The translations under genes were made by a program, and so were the position numbers. A DNA stretch of 64,000 nucleotides from Cryptomeria japonica (lineage: Eukaryota > Streptophyta > Pinopsida > Cupressales > Cupressaceae): assembly GCF_030272615.1 (NCBI RefSeq), contig NC_081412.1, positions 549,164,488 through 549,228,487 on the forward strand. The letters are read 5' to 3'. Shown one piece after another: positions 1 to 12,389 of this stretch. Under the pieces are notes generated by a model. The model worked only from the letters and a program-made list of their open reading frames with translations, had not been told where the DNA came from and searched no databases. How positions within the stretch are numbered: the stretch's first letter is position 1; every line of letters starts with the position of its first letter.

Positions 1-596
1 TTTCATATCATCCAATTCCTTTGCATACAAAGCTTTCCAATTTTGCTTGTCGGTTGATAATGCAAATGCATGAAAAGTAGGTTCAAACTTCACATCTCTA
101 GAAGGTCCAAATTATTTAAGTTCAAAAGTAGATAATTTCCCAACCAAGATATCCCTATTGATTGAAGTATTAGCCATTGTTATCAATTCATTAATTGAAG
201 TAGCATTCATCTTATAAGTCGGTGGTAAAGCTCTTAGAACTTTAGAAACTATTTCATCTGCACTCAAAGTTCCACCACAACATTGAATTCCCATCACAAT
301 TTCATTTACCCTATCCATAAATGTAGTAATCCTTTCATCTTCTTACATCTTCAATTTTTTATATCTCACCTGGTAACCATGAAGTTTAGCAATCTTAACA
401 GTGGGGTCACTTTCATTAAGAGTCTCCAACTTGTTCCATATAGCCTTTTCTGATGATTTGTCACTTAATCCCATTATTTGTTGATCAGAAAGTGCACACA
501 AGAGGGCTTCTCTAGCTCTACAATCATTCTCAAGCTCCTTGTCCAAGTTTGTCGAAGGAGGATTTCCAGATGCTGAATTAAAAGGTGTAACACCAT
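1..596 (-). pseudogene. copia element 1, gag 3' part (interrupted by hAT)
   Basis: Minus-strand reading frame matching Ty1/copia Gag (UBN2 type): acidic and Leu-rich helices around ALLCALSDQQIMGL, then KAIWNKLETL, LHGYQVRYKKLKM and VLRALPPTYKM. The frame stays open from 596 to the window edge except for two in-frame stops, near 343 and 111. After the second stop it continues in phase (FGPSRDVKFEP...ALYAKELDDM). The first part of the same gene is found at 12,830-12,990, beyond the hAT element. The gene runs off the left edge, so pol is not visible. Gag would form the nucleocapsid of the retrotransposon particle; this copy is dead. Confidence 0.85.
589..596. repeat. left 8-bp target site duplication of the hAT element
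   Basis: AACACCAT, repeated exactly at 12,830-12,837. Eight bases is the diagnostic duplication length of the hAT superfamily. Removing one copy and the intervening DNA brings the two gag pieces back into one reading frame. Confidence 0.85.
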
Positions 597-605
597 TAGA
601 GAGTT

Positions 606-985
606 TTTTAGTGGTGAATCTTCGCCAATTGGCGAATTCTGCACAAATAGTCAGGGGCAAAATCATGGTCAAATCGCCTGGAATTTTGGGGTTAACAGTG
701 TGCTGTAGAATCTGACTTTTCCATTGACCACACACCATTGACGTGCATGCCCATAATATTCACCTGGAATCACTCGGATGTGGGTATTAGATCACCTTCG
801 TTATTTGCCAGCAATAGTAAAATGACCATGTACCCAGGACCTAATTCACCAATGGTAAATTACATGTTCATTGCATGCGTCGGCCAAATTCGCCAATATC
901 AAATAAAACATTATAAACATTCGAGGACCCATTTTGCCTCGCTTAAATTAAATGTTCATTGCACACCCGCGCAATTCACCAAAAA
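606..985 (+). repeat. 5' subterminal motif cluster of the hAT
   Basis: Contains the palindrome TTCGCCAATTGGCGAA (near 613) and further copies of AATTC(G/A)CCAA near 849, 885 and 972. The same core recurs at the 3' end (12,398-12,730). hAT transposases bind short motifs repeated in both subterminal regions; the binding role here is inferred. Confidence 0.55.
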
Positions 986-1000
986 TGCAATCATGGATTG

Positions 1001-1010
1001 CTATAAATAC
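1001..1010 (+). promoter_or_regulatory. TATA box of the hAT transposase gene
   Basis: CTATAAATAC lies about 290 bp before the transposase ATG at 1300. Between them a GTGAGT donor (1226) and an AG acceptor (1280) could bound a short 5'-leader intron, though 55 bp is short for a plant intron. Confidence 0.5.
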
Positions 1011-1299
1011 ACTATTTCTTACACTCTTTCTTACAATTTGTTCGTGTCTAATTAGTAAATTGGGAGCTCTCGGAGTCTCGAGTCTCGATTCGCATTCCAC
1101 AAATTGAGTTGGAAAGTTGAAGTTCACTGTAAGGTGGAGGGCTAGAGTTACAATCCTACAACACAGGCCTAGCCCCCAAGCATTCATTCCTGATTCCTGA
1201 TTCAGAGAATTGAGAAAGCATAAAGGTGAGTAATCATTTCTTCATACTTGATAGTATTAGTTTTAACTTTTAATTCATAGTGAGAGGTCAAGACTCAAG

Positions 1300-4099
1300 A
1301 TGTCACAGTCAAACATGGGTGAGACTCCTCAGGGTGGTGAAGGGATTGGGATGTCAGACAAGGGTAAGACTCCTCAGGGCAATGAAACTGAAGGGATTGG
1401 GAGGCCATCAAAATGCCCAAAACTTAAACTTAAAGATAGTACCATAAAGTCTTTTTTTGGAATTGGCAAAGTTTCTAGTCCATCAACCTCTGCAGTTGCA
1501 GAACCCATTCATAGTAGCTCACCACCACCAGTACCACAAGGTGGGATTGTCATTGAGTTAAATGCATCAAATGAGGATGACAATACTGACACGGCAGAAG
1601 ATGTTCTAAGGGATGCATACAATGAGATACCATTGGCGAATGCAAATGCGAGTACTGAAGATGATGTTGGTAGGAAGAAAAGAAAAAGGAAAGTAAAACT
1701 GGGGCAAGAGTGGGAGATGACAAGGAGTTTTAAGATTGATTGGGTAGCAAAGTACCCATTCATTGAACCGGTCCCAAACAATGATGAACAACCAATAGAA
1801 TGCAGGTGTAAGATTTGTAGCTAGAAAACTAAAAGAGATAAGAAGATGCAACTAAAGCTTGACACCATAGAAAAGCATATTGGTAAGGTTTATGAAAAAC
1901 AGATAATAAGCGGAAAGGAAACATGAGTAGTAAGATGGAAATCAAAGGAAGAATGTCTTCATGTTAAGTATGTTGCAGAATATGAAGAGCATAACCACAA
2001 AATGACACTGATTCGTAATAGTGGATATGGAAATACAATCAAGGCTAGGCTTGAACATGCAGCGAAAGATGCAAACCTAGCAAAGACTATTCAGATGAGT
2101 GTTGTTTTTCATATTATGTCGAGAGGGTGTCCTATGAAAGATTTCCCAGAATTTAGTAATTTATTATCTTTTTTGAATGTTGCTCACTATCCTATGTCAC
2201 ATTGGTCAATAAACGCTAGATGGGAAATGGCAAACTATCTCGCTAAGGTGGAAAAGGAAAATTTACAAGAGAGTGTAAAAGAGTCAAATTTCATTTCATT
2301 ATCCATAGATGAAGTTACTGCGGTATATAACACAGCTTGGGTTTGTATGCATGTGTATACAGTAAAAGAACACATCCGCCGAGCTCATCTACTCTGTGTT
2401 CATAAAATGAGGGGCAATTCAATAGTAGAAAATTTATATTTGGAAGTTAAGAAAGCTTTGAATGAAATTGCTGGTATGGATGACTTGACAATTGCCAAGA
2501 AGTTGGTGTGTGTTGGAGCTGATGGAGCTATAGTAATGCAAGGTCAAAGGACCGGCCTTTGCGCAAGATTACAAACTAGTATTGCACCATACATGGTTGG
2601 CATTCACTGCATGGCCCATCAAATGAATTTAACATATAGAATTGTAAGCAATTTCCCTACAATGTCAAAAGTTGAAGATCTGGTCCACGAGCTCCACTCA
2701 TACTTCGGCCGAAGTCCTAAACGTTTTGTAGAATTTCAGATTTTTGCTGAGGGAGTAACAGGAGGAAACAAGCTTCTCAGGTATGTTGAGACCAGATGGA
2801 TCTCCTTGCATGGATCAATGGAATGAGTTCTAACAGAATATCAATCCTTGATCAGACTAATGTATGAGCAACACCTCACAGTAGACAAAGCTCCTTATCT
2901 CTTACATAAGTTAAGTGATATAGAGACTCTGTTAACTTTAGCTAGTCTTCTCCCCATGCTAGATTCAATGAACAAACTTGTTAAGAAAGCCCAAGACAGA
3001 ACTATGTATATCAATGAGTATAGAAATCTATGTAAAATGACATGCTTGAGCATGGATGGTCTATATTCAGATCTAATAGGGTGAAGCCCAAATTTTTTTA
3101 GGTGGCAGATAATTACAGATTTGAATCATGCTGAAATTTTTTTACATTTCAATACAAAAAATGAGTTATGTGTCTTTGTAAAAGGATTTCAGATACCAAT
3201 GCACCAATCTAAGATGGGCAAGCGAGGTAGAGCACTACCAGTTAAAAAGGAAGATTTTGATAGGATTGTTAAATCTGTTAGTGATAACTTGAAGTCTATT
3301 TCATATGAACTTTCAATTGAGATTCGAGAAAGATTCCCTCGCGAAGAAATACTTGAAGCCATGGATGGGTTGTGTGTATCCTCAATTTTGGCATTCAATT
3401 AGAGATAATCCAAATGATGCAAAGATGTATCATAAAAAACTAGAGGAATTGATATTGACATTTTCAAAAGATGCATATTGTAATGGACAGCCAATAGAAG
3501 GAATTTTAAATTCAAATCATCTTAGAAAACAATGTAAGCAGTTTGCATTGGTTGTGAAACAACAGTTGGTTAACTTGGAGAATCCATTTGAACCTAGATC
3601 AATCACAAGGCTTTGGAAAAGGATAGATCAAAGTGAAGCATTGCGTATTGCAATACCAAAATATTTGAAACTTGCTGATTTATGTCAAACAATGATATTG
3701 GGGTCGGTGGAAGATGAGAGATTTTTTAGTGCATTAGGGCTTTTGAAATCAAAGATCAGAAACAAATTAGACAATAATTTGGAAACTTGCTTGAGGTTGT
3801 TTGTAACCCAATATAATGTTAGAGATTTTCCATATGACAGGGCATTGGCAATCCGTAATTCCATGCGTGATAGACGAGGGGTGTGTAACACTTTAAAAGT
3901 TGGTAGTGCTACTGCTAGTGCTAGTGCTGAGACAAATGAATATGATGGATCACAGACTCAGAGTCAGTATGAAGATGAAGACATTTTTGAATACTTGACT
4001 TAGAATGAAGATGAACCTGTTAGTACTAGTCAATTTCTGGATCTTGAGTCCATTTGGGATATAGAAGCCTCAAACAATCGGACTGAATCACTAAAGTGA
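1300..4099 (+). pseudogene. hAT transposase, decayed
   Basis: One frame runs from ATG 1300 to about 3370 with stops at 1822, 1924, 2824 and 3082. It then shifts to the next frame until 4003, or 4099 if that TAG is passed. Order: a basic nuclear-localisation-like stretch (RKKRKRKVK), a possible BED-like zinc-binding start (ECRCKIC with a downstream H), the catalytic LSIDE, a second acidic position in GADGA, the hAT insertion-domain motif HCMAHQMNL, and a C-terminal dimerisation segment with EDERFFSAL. The start was chosen as the first ATG after the TATA box. The family cuts and pastes its own element; this copy cannot make a full protein. Confidence 0.9.
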
Positions 4100-4500
4100 A
4101 TTAGCAATCAGTGTATAGGAATTTATAATTATACTACAATTCTTGAGTCATATTACAATTTCAATTTGCAAAATTGCAATACTATAGTTTTCATTGATGA
4201 TTTTTTATATTGTATTCCTTGAATTTGTCAATCAAAAGTAGAACGGATACTTATTTCATATTTTTAATTGTGAATTTGAATTATTACTAAACAATTGAAT
4301 TATTAGTAAATTGGTATTTGGTTCCACATTATGTAACATGTTGAACATGAAATGCAACAAATTTGTGTACAAGATCCATAAAATTATTCATATTGCATAA
4401 CTGTTACTGCTAGAACCTTTGTTACCTTTCTACTATTCTACATTAAATGCTTAAAATGATGTTCATGGCAATTACAGTTTTGTGTTTGTTTTTTGTCTTA
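4100..4500. other. A/T-rich spacer in the hAT
   Basis: No reading frame, repeat or RNA signal noted between the transposase end and the GCTCGC repeat block. Confidence 0.5.
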
Positions 4501-6120
4501 GTTGGCTAGTAAACCGAAGTTGTCGTGCATTGAAAATCTAAGTTGTCCTCTATTTATTTGTCCATGTCAATGTCAAGTGTGGTCAAACGGTTGGTCAGAC
4601 ATGTTTAATGGTTATCGCTAGCTCACAGGTCCTTTATCATCAAGTCAGTTTAAGTCGCGAGCTTGCGACTACTGGGAGATTTTAGTTGTCGCTAGCTCGC
4701 AAGATGTTTTGCATTTGACCATTTTATGTTGCAAGGTTGTGATTGGGTGTGATTTTATGTTGTCGTACGGTCACAAGGTGTTCATGGTTAAGTCATTTTA
4801 ATTTGCAATCATGCGATGTAGTTGGTATCGCAGCTTAGTTGGTTTTGCCACTTGCTCGCAGGTTTTGAAGTTGTTTAGCATTTTAAGTTGCGATTTGGCA
4901 AAAGGTAAGTTTTGGTCTAATTTTGTGGTCATTGCATGCTCGCGAGTTTGTAAGTCTTAAGTCAAAAAGTGTTGCGAACATGCGATGGTGGTCAAGTGCC
5001 TTGTTATCAAGGGATCGCAAGGGTTTAAGTCAAGTTAAGTTTTGAGTTATGATCTTGCAATGAAATAAGTTATTTTGTTAGATCAACGGTTGTCACTCAC
5101 TCGCAAGATTCTATGAGGATTCATAAAAGGGGTTGCGAGCTTGCGATTAAGCAGATTTGGTAGCATTGTCGCTAACTCACCGATTCCTTTCCTGATTGTT
5201 ATAACCAGTTGAGAGTGTGCGATTAAAGATGGGGATTGACATGTGGACTTCTTTGTCGGGTTCTATAAAAGTTTTGACATGATCAAGCCAAGATTTTGAC
5301 ATTTGTACAATTGCATTAATGCATTCTATCAGTTTAATTGAATTAATACCACACTAGCTAGTTCATGCAAGTGTGGCAATTAATGAGACTTGGTCACTTG
5401 AGAGAAGTGACGACACCCAAATACCATTTTATGTTGTGAGGTTGCAACTAGGTGTGATTTTATGTTATCGCAATGTCGCAAGGTGTTCGTGGTTAAGTCA
5501 TTTTAATTTGCGATCATGCGATGCGGTTAAGTCACTTGCTCACAGGATTTGAAGTTGTTTAGCATTTTAAGTTGCGATCTGGCGACAGGTAAGTTTTGGT
5601 CTTATTTTGTGGTCATCGCATGCTTGCGGGTTTGTAAGTCTTAAGTCAAAAAGTGTTGCGAGCATGCAAAGGCGGTTAAGTGTCTTTTTATCGCGGGATC
5701 ACAAAGGTTTAAGTCAAGTTAAGTTTCTAGTTGCGAGCTTGTGGTGAAATAAGTTGTTTTGTTAGATCAATGGCTATCGCTCACTCGCAAGATTATTTGA
5801 GGATTCGTAAAAGGGGTTGTGAGCTTGTGATTAAGAGGATTTGATAGCATTGTTGCTAACTTGCTAACACGTGGACTTGTTTGCCGGGTTCTATAAAAGT
5901 TTTGAATGCCAATCACCAATCAAATAGAGGGGCATGAATTAAAATTTTGCTTGAGTACTTCAGTTTGAAGTTTGAATTAATGTCATTATGCCATAGTAGC
6001 TACTAGCTAGTTCATGCAAGTGTGGCAATTAATGAGACTTGAGACTTGAGAGAAGTGATGGTGCCCAAAATTCAAATCGTAAATACCATAAATTGCATGA
6101 TCAAGCCGAGGTTTTGTATA
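4500..6120 (+). repeat. GCTCGCAAG/GCGAGCTTGCGA repeat block with a direct duplication of about 650-700 bp
   Basis: Many degenerate copies of GCTAGCTCGCAAG and its complement are spread through an otherwise A/T-rich tract. A larger direct repeat is superimposed: the segment with GCATGCTCGCGAG and TAAGTCAAAAAGTGTTGCGA near 4,930-4,985 recurs near 5,610-5,660, and CTAGTTCATGCAAGTGTGGC at 5,357 recurs near 6,007. The same motif class returns at 11,650-12,300, so the second ORF is bracketed by related repeats. Confidence 0.7.
5892..5899 (+). promoter_or_regulatory. candidate TATA box for the hAT second ORF
   Basis: TATAAAAG within GGGTTCTATAAAAG, about 275 bp before ATG 6168. The duplicated copy of the same context lies at 5264-5271. 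Position and sequence suit a core promoter; there is no other evidence. Confidence 0.4.
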
Positions 6121-6167
6121 ATTGCATTAATGCATTCTATCTTTGAGGTAATCCAGTGAATTGAGCT

Positions 6168-9100
6168 TTGCAACAACGTTGGAGAATTCAGAGTGTTGGG
6201 TGTGAGAAAATTTTAGAAAATTGGTTAAGTTTTTCTCCTACAGCTAAAATGAGCCAAGCGACGAGCGGTGCTAGAGGTTCCAAGCCCAAGCCCAAGCCCA
6301 AGCCCAAGGACACGACAAGTGGAGCAGGTGGACATGGAGGTTCCAAGGCCAGTGCCAGTGCCACTGAGGAAACGATGGTTAAGAAATACAAAGATAAATT
6401 TATAGATTTGATGCCAGGGACTTCCGTTGCTTTGAATACAAATCATTTGGCATGGAGAGATTTATGGAGCCAATGCAGAAACCCTACCATGCTTAATATG
6501 ACTGGTTCTACTCTATTTCATTATTTCTGGAAAAGTAGGGTTAAGGGTGTCCTGATGTCAAACCCTTGGGATTTAAATATGGCAAAGTTAATTGTGCTAG
6601 ATGTGTATGTTGATGTGGATTTGATCAAAGAGTTGGGCAAACACTATTGCCTAGTATCTAGGGTAATCAGAAGAAAGAACTAGTCTACCCTAGTTTCAAT
6701 TAACAGAGCTAGCTTTGTTGAAGCTTTGCAGATTACTGGTGCTACATGTACAAATATAGATTTGGAGCAGACTGCAGAGGATTATGACAAATACAAAGGT
6801 GTTATCAAGAAGCATGCAATGCCCAGATACATGCCTAGGGTGAATAAGAAGCCAGTTATAATTCCAAAGAGTATCAAACCACCATTTGACATCACACCTT
6901 TCCACCATTATATGCATTGTACAATCTATGGATTATGCAGAGTGTTGGGTTTTGATGGAGATTCAATAGTGTCAGCTAAATTACTGATGATGGCTATGGA
7001 CATTCAACACCCAGATGTTAACAAATATTATGATTATGTGGGCTATGTGGTTGAACACATTCATAATGCTCTAGTTGAAATTCAGAGTGGTGAACCCAAC
7101 CCTACATTCAAGCATTATTCATTGCTGATGCATTTAATCTTGTTCTATAATGTTGAGTTCATGGATAAAGAATTGGAGCTTTTCAAAGAAGAATTTGATG
7201 TCTTAGTGCCAATACAAAGATGGATCCAGCTTTGGGACAGTAGTTCTCCACATTCTTCTTTCCTTTTCTTTGAAAATTGGATTGTTTCACCAATTATGGA
7301 AATGCTAGGAATAAATAGGGAACGATTCTCAATTAATGTTAGGAGAGTTTTGAGACCTTACTAGTATGTTCCAAACTGGCCTATTTCACATAACTGGGGG
7401 GACTTTTATTTTTTTGATAACTTTACTGTGATGAGAGTCTATGGGTGTCCTCAGCCTCCCCATATTTTACCAAAATTTATTCCAATTAGGATTGCTTTTA
7501 TGGAGTTTATCTGACAATTGACCCTGGTTGAAAAAGAATACCTTGATAAACACAGGAAGGGTACTTTTCTTCCTAGGCTTTGGGTTGTGTCTGATTCTAC
7601 CATTGGTAGGAGTTCCTTTGATGAAGTAAACAATTTCCTTAAATAGTATAGGTTGGTTAATGTTGTGTCTAGATTCTGTGATCCAGAACGATTTATTAAA
7701 GTTGCAATGCCAAAAATGACACCTTGGGCCACAATAAAGGACCATGAACCATTGGATGATGAAGACATGGTTAGAAATTTTCTGAGAAAAGATGAAGTAC
7801 AAGAAAGGAGAAGAAAATAGAAAAATTTGATGAGAGTTGAAGCAGAATTGTTGGCTGCTGACCCTAGTTTCTCAGGTTTTTGCCCTGATAGCCTGTACAT
7901 GGAGACAATTAACAAAATGCTTAGTTTATATGAAACTCTGATGGAACAAATTCCTCAAATTCCAAAAGTGACTACTCAGCAGCAAGACCCCCAAAATGGA
8001 TATTCTTCACATGGCAAGAGGCCACTTAGTGTGTCTGCTGATGATGTAGAGAGTGGGGATGAAGTTCAATCTACCTGAGTGCCAGCTGCAAAGAAACAAA
8101 AAACCACTGAGGTCAGTACAATTGTGAGGACAGACCCTGCTAGAGTAATTGTTACAGAACAAGGATACTACTTTCATCAAATAAGGACACATCTTAGAGA
8201 AGCAGGGCAGAATGAAGAACAGGGAGAAACAAACGAAGCCCTTGCTCAAGGCTTTGATGAGCGTGTGATGTTGTCAAATGATTTCATGAAAGATGATGAC
8301 TTTATTAAGTCAAATGAATTTAAAAGTTTTTTGACAAGGTTGAAACAGAATCAATTAAAACAAAATCTGATCATAGAGGAAGCAAATGAAGAAAAGAAAG
8401 AGGAGATCATCAAGGCATTGCAGGAATATGATCTTGATAGGGAGGAAATATCTGTGGAACAGTCAAGACAATTGATAAAGAGTACTGGTATGATTATGAT
8501 GCCTGACTAGGATATCCAGTCTATTTTTATTATTGATCAAATTAGGAAGCAAGAGGACCCAATGTTTAGAACTGAATTTGAAATTGGAGATGTAATAAGA
8601 GGATCAAGATTTAATCCTAAGTCAAAGACACTTGCTGCTTGGTCTTTGGCCCCTTCCACTCAAAAGCCCCACCTTCTAAATATCCAAGTAGAAAAGAAAG
8701 CTGATAGAATGATTTGGAACTTGCAGAACACAACTGACACAAAGATTGCCTCATTTTTTACTCAAGTTTCTTTCATGAATTTATCAAAAATAGAGGATTT
8801 GTCAAGAAGATACACAAAAACATATACACAATTGATTGCATTGTCTAAAAAATATGAAGAGACATTGATGAAGAAGGGCGCTTTGGAGGAAGAGTTAGTG
8901 GAGTTGAAAGAAAAAATTGAAAATGGGCCCCCTCCAATACAGATTATAGAACAATTACAAGAAATACTAGCTGATGTGACAACAAAAATGGAGGAATACG
9001 CAAGGAAAATTGAAAAGCTTGAAAAGGAACAAAATGTCAAGGCTATCTTTGTTGTGTCAGGAATTCTGAAACACAAGATTAGTGTATTGAAAGTCAAATT

Positions 9101-9734
9101 GATGTTTGTGCATGATATGAACATTTCTTTGAAAGAGGCAAGCAAAACATCCTCTGAGGCTGTCGCTTTTCTTGGACCTTTGTTCAATGTTTGGTCAAGA
9201 AGAAGTAGATTAATGGATAAGCTAGATACTACAATGATGTATAGGGATGAGTTCCCTCCCAAGATTAGTGACACTAAAGACATGGTGGAGGTAATGAATG
9301 TAGCTTATGCATTTTTCATAGGGAAGGATGTGCTTATAAATGAAAAATTGTAGACATTTGGGGAAGGTTATAATAAATTGGTGCCTTCAATTTATGGTAG
9401 TAATGGAGATTTGAAATCAATTTCTGATTGGACCAGCAAATTTGATTTGATTCTGGAGCAAGAAGAAATAATCAAGCATGTAAATGAATAGGTTGATGCT
9501 GATTTCCTTAACGGTCTTCTTGATTCACTATTCAAGGTTGAGGTTGACCCCGCAAAGTTTATTGTTGAGTCCAGGGCAGTTACAGATGCCAGATGGGTAG
9601 ATTTAGTTGCAAAGTTGGAAGAGGTAAAGGCATTCAGTTGGCCAACAAAAAAAGAGGTGGACAAGTGGCAAGCCATGCTAAAGCCAAAGAAGAAATCTCA
9701 GGTTGAGGTTGCTACCCAAGATTCCTCACAGTAA
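6168..9734 (+). pseudogene. 1,188-codon ORF of unknown function in the hAT, nine in-frame stops
   Basis: A single frame runs from ATG 6168 (alternative ATG 6249) to TAA 9732 with no frameshift. In-frame stops lie at 6681, 7362, 7644, 7818, 8508, 9351 and 9489 (all TAG) and at 7512 and 8076 (TGA). Visible order: a KPKPKPKPK tract and Ala/Ser-rich linker near the start; a conserved-looking globular part with FHHYMHCTIYGLCRVLGF and TFKHYSLLMHLILFYNVEF; a Gln/Pro linker and a charged linker; a segment starting SFMNLSK; a long predicted coiled coil (EEELVELKEKIE, KIEKLEKEQ); and a second helical part near the end. No known catalytic motif was recognised. It could be a cargo protein of the hAT or belong to an older element nested there. 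Confidence 0.6.
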
Positions 9735-11640
9735 TCCTAAGCTTGTTGAATCCTCAAGTTGAGGTTGCCACTTTTATTGATCAATGATGTTGAACTTGAA
9801 AACTCTTATATTAATATAGTTATAATAGCTCAATTGTTCAAGAATTTGATAAGTGCATAGTTGAATCACATTGTGAATTTACTTTCTCATATCATTATGA
9901 ATATAATATCAATATCATTTGAAGTTTGAGCAATGCGATCTTCACATAATTGTCTTTGTGTTGAATTTATGTTTTCACTGTGAATTGAATGGTCAAGGGT
10001 TTTTTAGTTTACATATGAATCTGGGTTGTGTAACTGTATGTACTGGCATTATTCATAATTTCATACCTATTTATCTGCAAATGAATCTTATTGAAGTTTA
10101 TTATCAAGTTGTCTTGAATTGTAAGTGACTCTATGCCCTAGGATAAGGCACTGGTTTGTTGTCTTGATGTTTTACTAATTATGTTTTATAATTGTATTCC
10201 TATCTGATAATCTATTGTGGTGTTTAATACTTTCATTCTTAATACTCTTATGATTTTATATGCTATTGATGTTTATGTAAAATATATGGAGGTGTTCTAT
10301 GACTGTCTATGACTCTATAATCCGCCCACCAATTACAATGAGGTGAATCCTTAATTATTTAATATGATTCCAGACTAACAAAAATTTTGCATTCTTGGGC
10401 ATAATAGGATTAGGAAGCATTAAATGAAAAATTACATACACCATAACAATGCAACAAATGAAAAAAATTAAATCTCATGATTTTGATCATTTGAAAGAGA
10501 TAGAATTATACACAAAATAAATTTATATATAGACAATGCTTGACACTAAATGCTTTTCATTTTCTCTGTAAATGACTATATAGTATACAACTTGCTCCCT
10601 TCACCTAGAGTCTAGAATCACTACTGGAACCAGAAAAGGAACCCCAATGACTATATATCTTGAAAAGATGCTTGAGCCATGCCATTATCACCCTGATGCC
10701 TTCATTTTAGATGGAATGTGAGATGTTACATTCTATCCAGGTCCAACAGATCGTTTCCAAATTGAGGAGGAAGCCTTCATGCCTAGGAATAGAGAAAATG
10801 GAAAGAGGAACTTGAGCCTTCATGCCCACGATAAGGGAAAGTGGAAACAAGAGCTTTAGGGTAAATGTAATCTATTGGGGAGGGGTCACAGCTTCCATGT
10901 CATCACAAAGATGACTGGCTGCCACTCCCCACCCAAACAAATCCTTCTTTCATTCCTCTGCGGGCTCCTTCTTCAAACCCCTTGCCATCCTATGGCAGAG
11001 TAAAAGTAGAGGATGTGCCATGCTTGGCCCTTCTTGATAAGAAAAGGCTTTCACACCCGCTCTGACAATCCTTCTCACTTTCACAACCCCTCTAACAATA
11101 AACAAACTCACACAGAAGAAAACAAAAAAACACCCATCCTGTATCACAGATCACACAACAACTCCATGCACGATCCTGCTCAAACATCATCTTCTTTTCT
11201 GAGGAAAAAACCACTCTCAAAAAATGAAAAAGGTTTCTTTTCTGAGTTTCTCTTCTACCAATTAAGTAACCACTCTATTGTATTTATAATATTTTCACAC
11301 TTCATTTGGTGATGCTCATTCACATGAAAAAACATCATTTTGGTGTTTTTCAACATGACTGTAGACTCTAGAAGTCATGCCTATCAAATCAACTGCATCC
11401 TGCTAAGGCTCATCTATTGCGAACGATTTTGTTCTGATTTTATTCCTCCTTGATTGGACAAATTCTGCTTCCGAATTCCTGACAACAAGCAACCTGAGCT
11501 CTTCTTTCTTAGAGAAATCTGTGATCTCCCATCTCTAACTCAGAAGCTATCAAATCCTTTTATGCCTCTGAAACCATCGTCCTCGCTTGTCTAATCAACC
11601 TTGACTCAAGAGAAACCTTCAAACTAGTCCCTCAGGAACG
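9735..11640. other. hAT internal DNA without recognised gene
   Basis: Right after the ORF stop, AAGTTGAGGTTGCCAC repeats part of the ORF's last codons. The stretch 10,600-11,640 is less A/T-rich and looks like captured genic DNA, but no frame or motif could be assigned. Confidence 0.4.
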
Positions 11641-11649
11641 AGTTAGCAT

Positions 11650-12300
11650 CCAAGCCTTAAAAATTTTAGGTTGCAAGCTAGTGACCAGATAGTTTGTGGT
11701 TAAGTTTTATGGTTATCACCAGCTCACGAGGTAAAACATCTGAAGATGTGATCAAGCTGCAAGCTAGCGACAAGTTGGTTTGGGTTTACATCATGAGGTC
11801 TCTAGATTTTTGGTTGTTAGCATTTTATGTTACCGAGCTGAAGATTGTTAGTGAAATTGCTTTGGTCTTGAGGTCTCGAGTTGGTTTGATGTCATACATT
11901 ATAGCTGTGAGAGTTAGTGAGTAGCTCATTTCATACAGTTGTCTTTAGCTCTCATGTTTGTTTAATGTTAGCATTTTTAGGTCACGAGCTAGTGACTAGA
12001 CAGTTTGTGGTTAGGTTTAATGGTTATCACCAGCTCGCAAAGTTAAATGTCTGAAGACCTGATCAAGCTGTGAGCTTGCGAGTGAGGTGCTACCGGTTAA
12101 GAGATAAATAGTTTTATGTTGGCGAGTACATGACAAGGGTTAAAGTTACCACTATCTCCAAGTCGCTGCAGTGACGAGGACTTAACATTTGTGGTCGAGA
12201 ATTGGCAAGTGCCAGTTCAGTTTCCCTCAATCGCTAGATCTCGAGGTTACAAAGGCTTACCATTTTCAGCTTGCGAGTTGGAGATAGAGAGAGTCATAAG
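11650..12300 (+). repeat. second GCTCGC-type repeat block, two units of about 311 bp
   Basis: GGTTATCACCAGCTC, preceded by AGTTTGTGGTTA and followed by GATCAAGCTG, occurs at about 11,690-11,760 and again at about 12,000-12,070. The vocabulary (GAGCTTGCGA, CAGCTCGCAA) matches the block at 4,500-6,120. Confidence 0.65.
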
Positions 12301-12389
12301 GGCTTGTTGCTAGGTCATGAGATTTTCTAATGGGCAGTCTTCCAGGCAGAAAGTTGATGACTGTGTGCCACGTGTTTTAATTACTTAAA

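Noticed and set aside
7451-7915. 154-codon minus-strand frame
   Set aside because: It lies antisense to the hAT second ORF, with no motif and no own start context.
8762-9283. 173-codon minus-strand frame with many Ser and Phe
   Set aside because: It is the reverse complement of the coiled-coil part of the hAT second ORF; Lys/Glu-rich codons give Phe/Ser-rich shadows.
6168-9734. Organellar-type RNA editing or stop reassignment as the cause of the nine stops
   Set aside because: The locus is nuclear, inside a transposon, and other elements nearby show the same TAG bias together with frameshifts; mutation is simpler.
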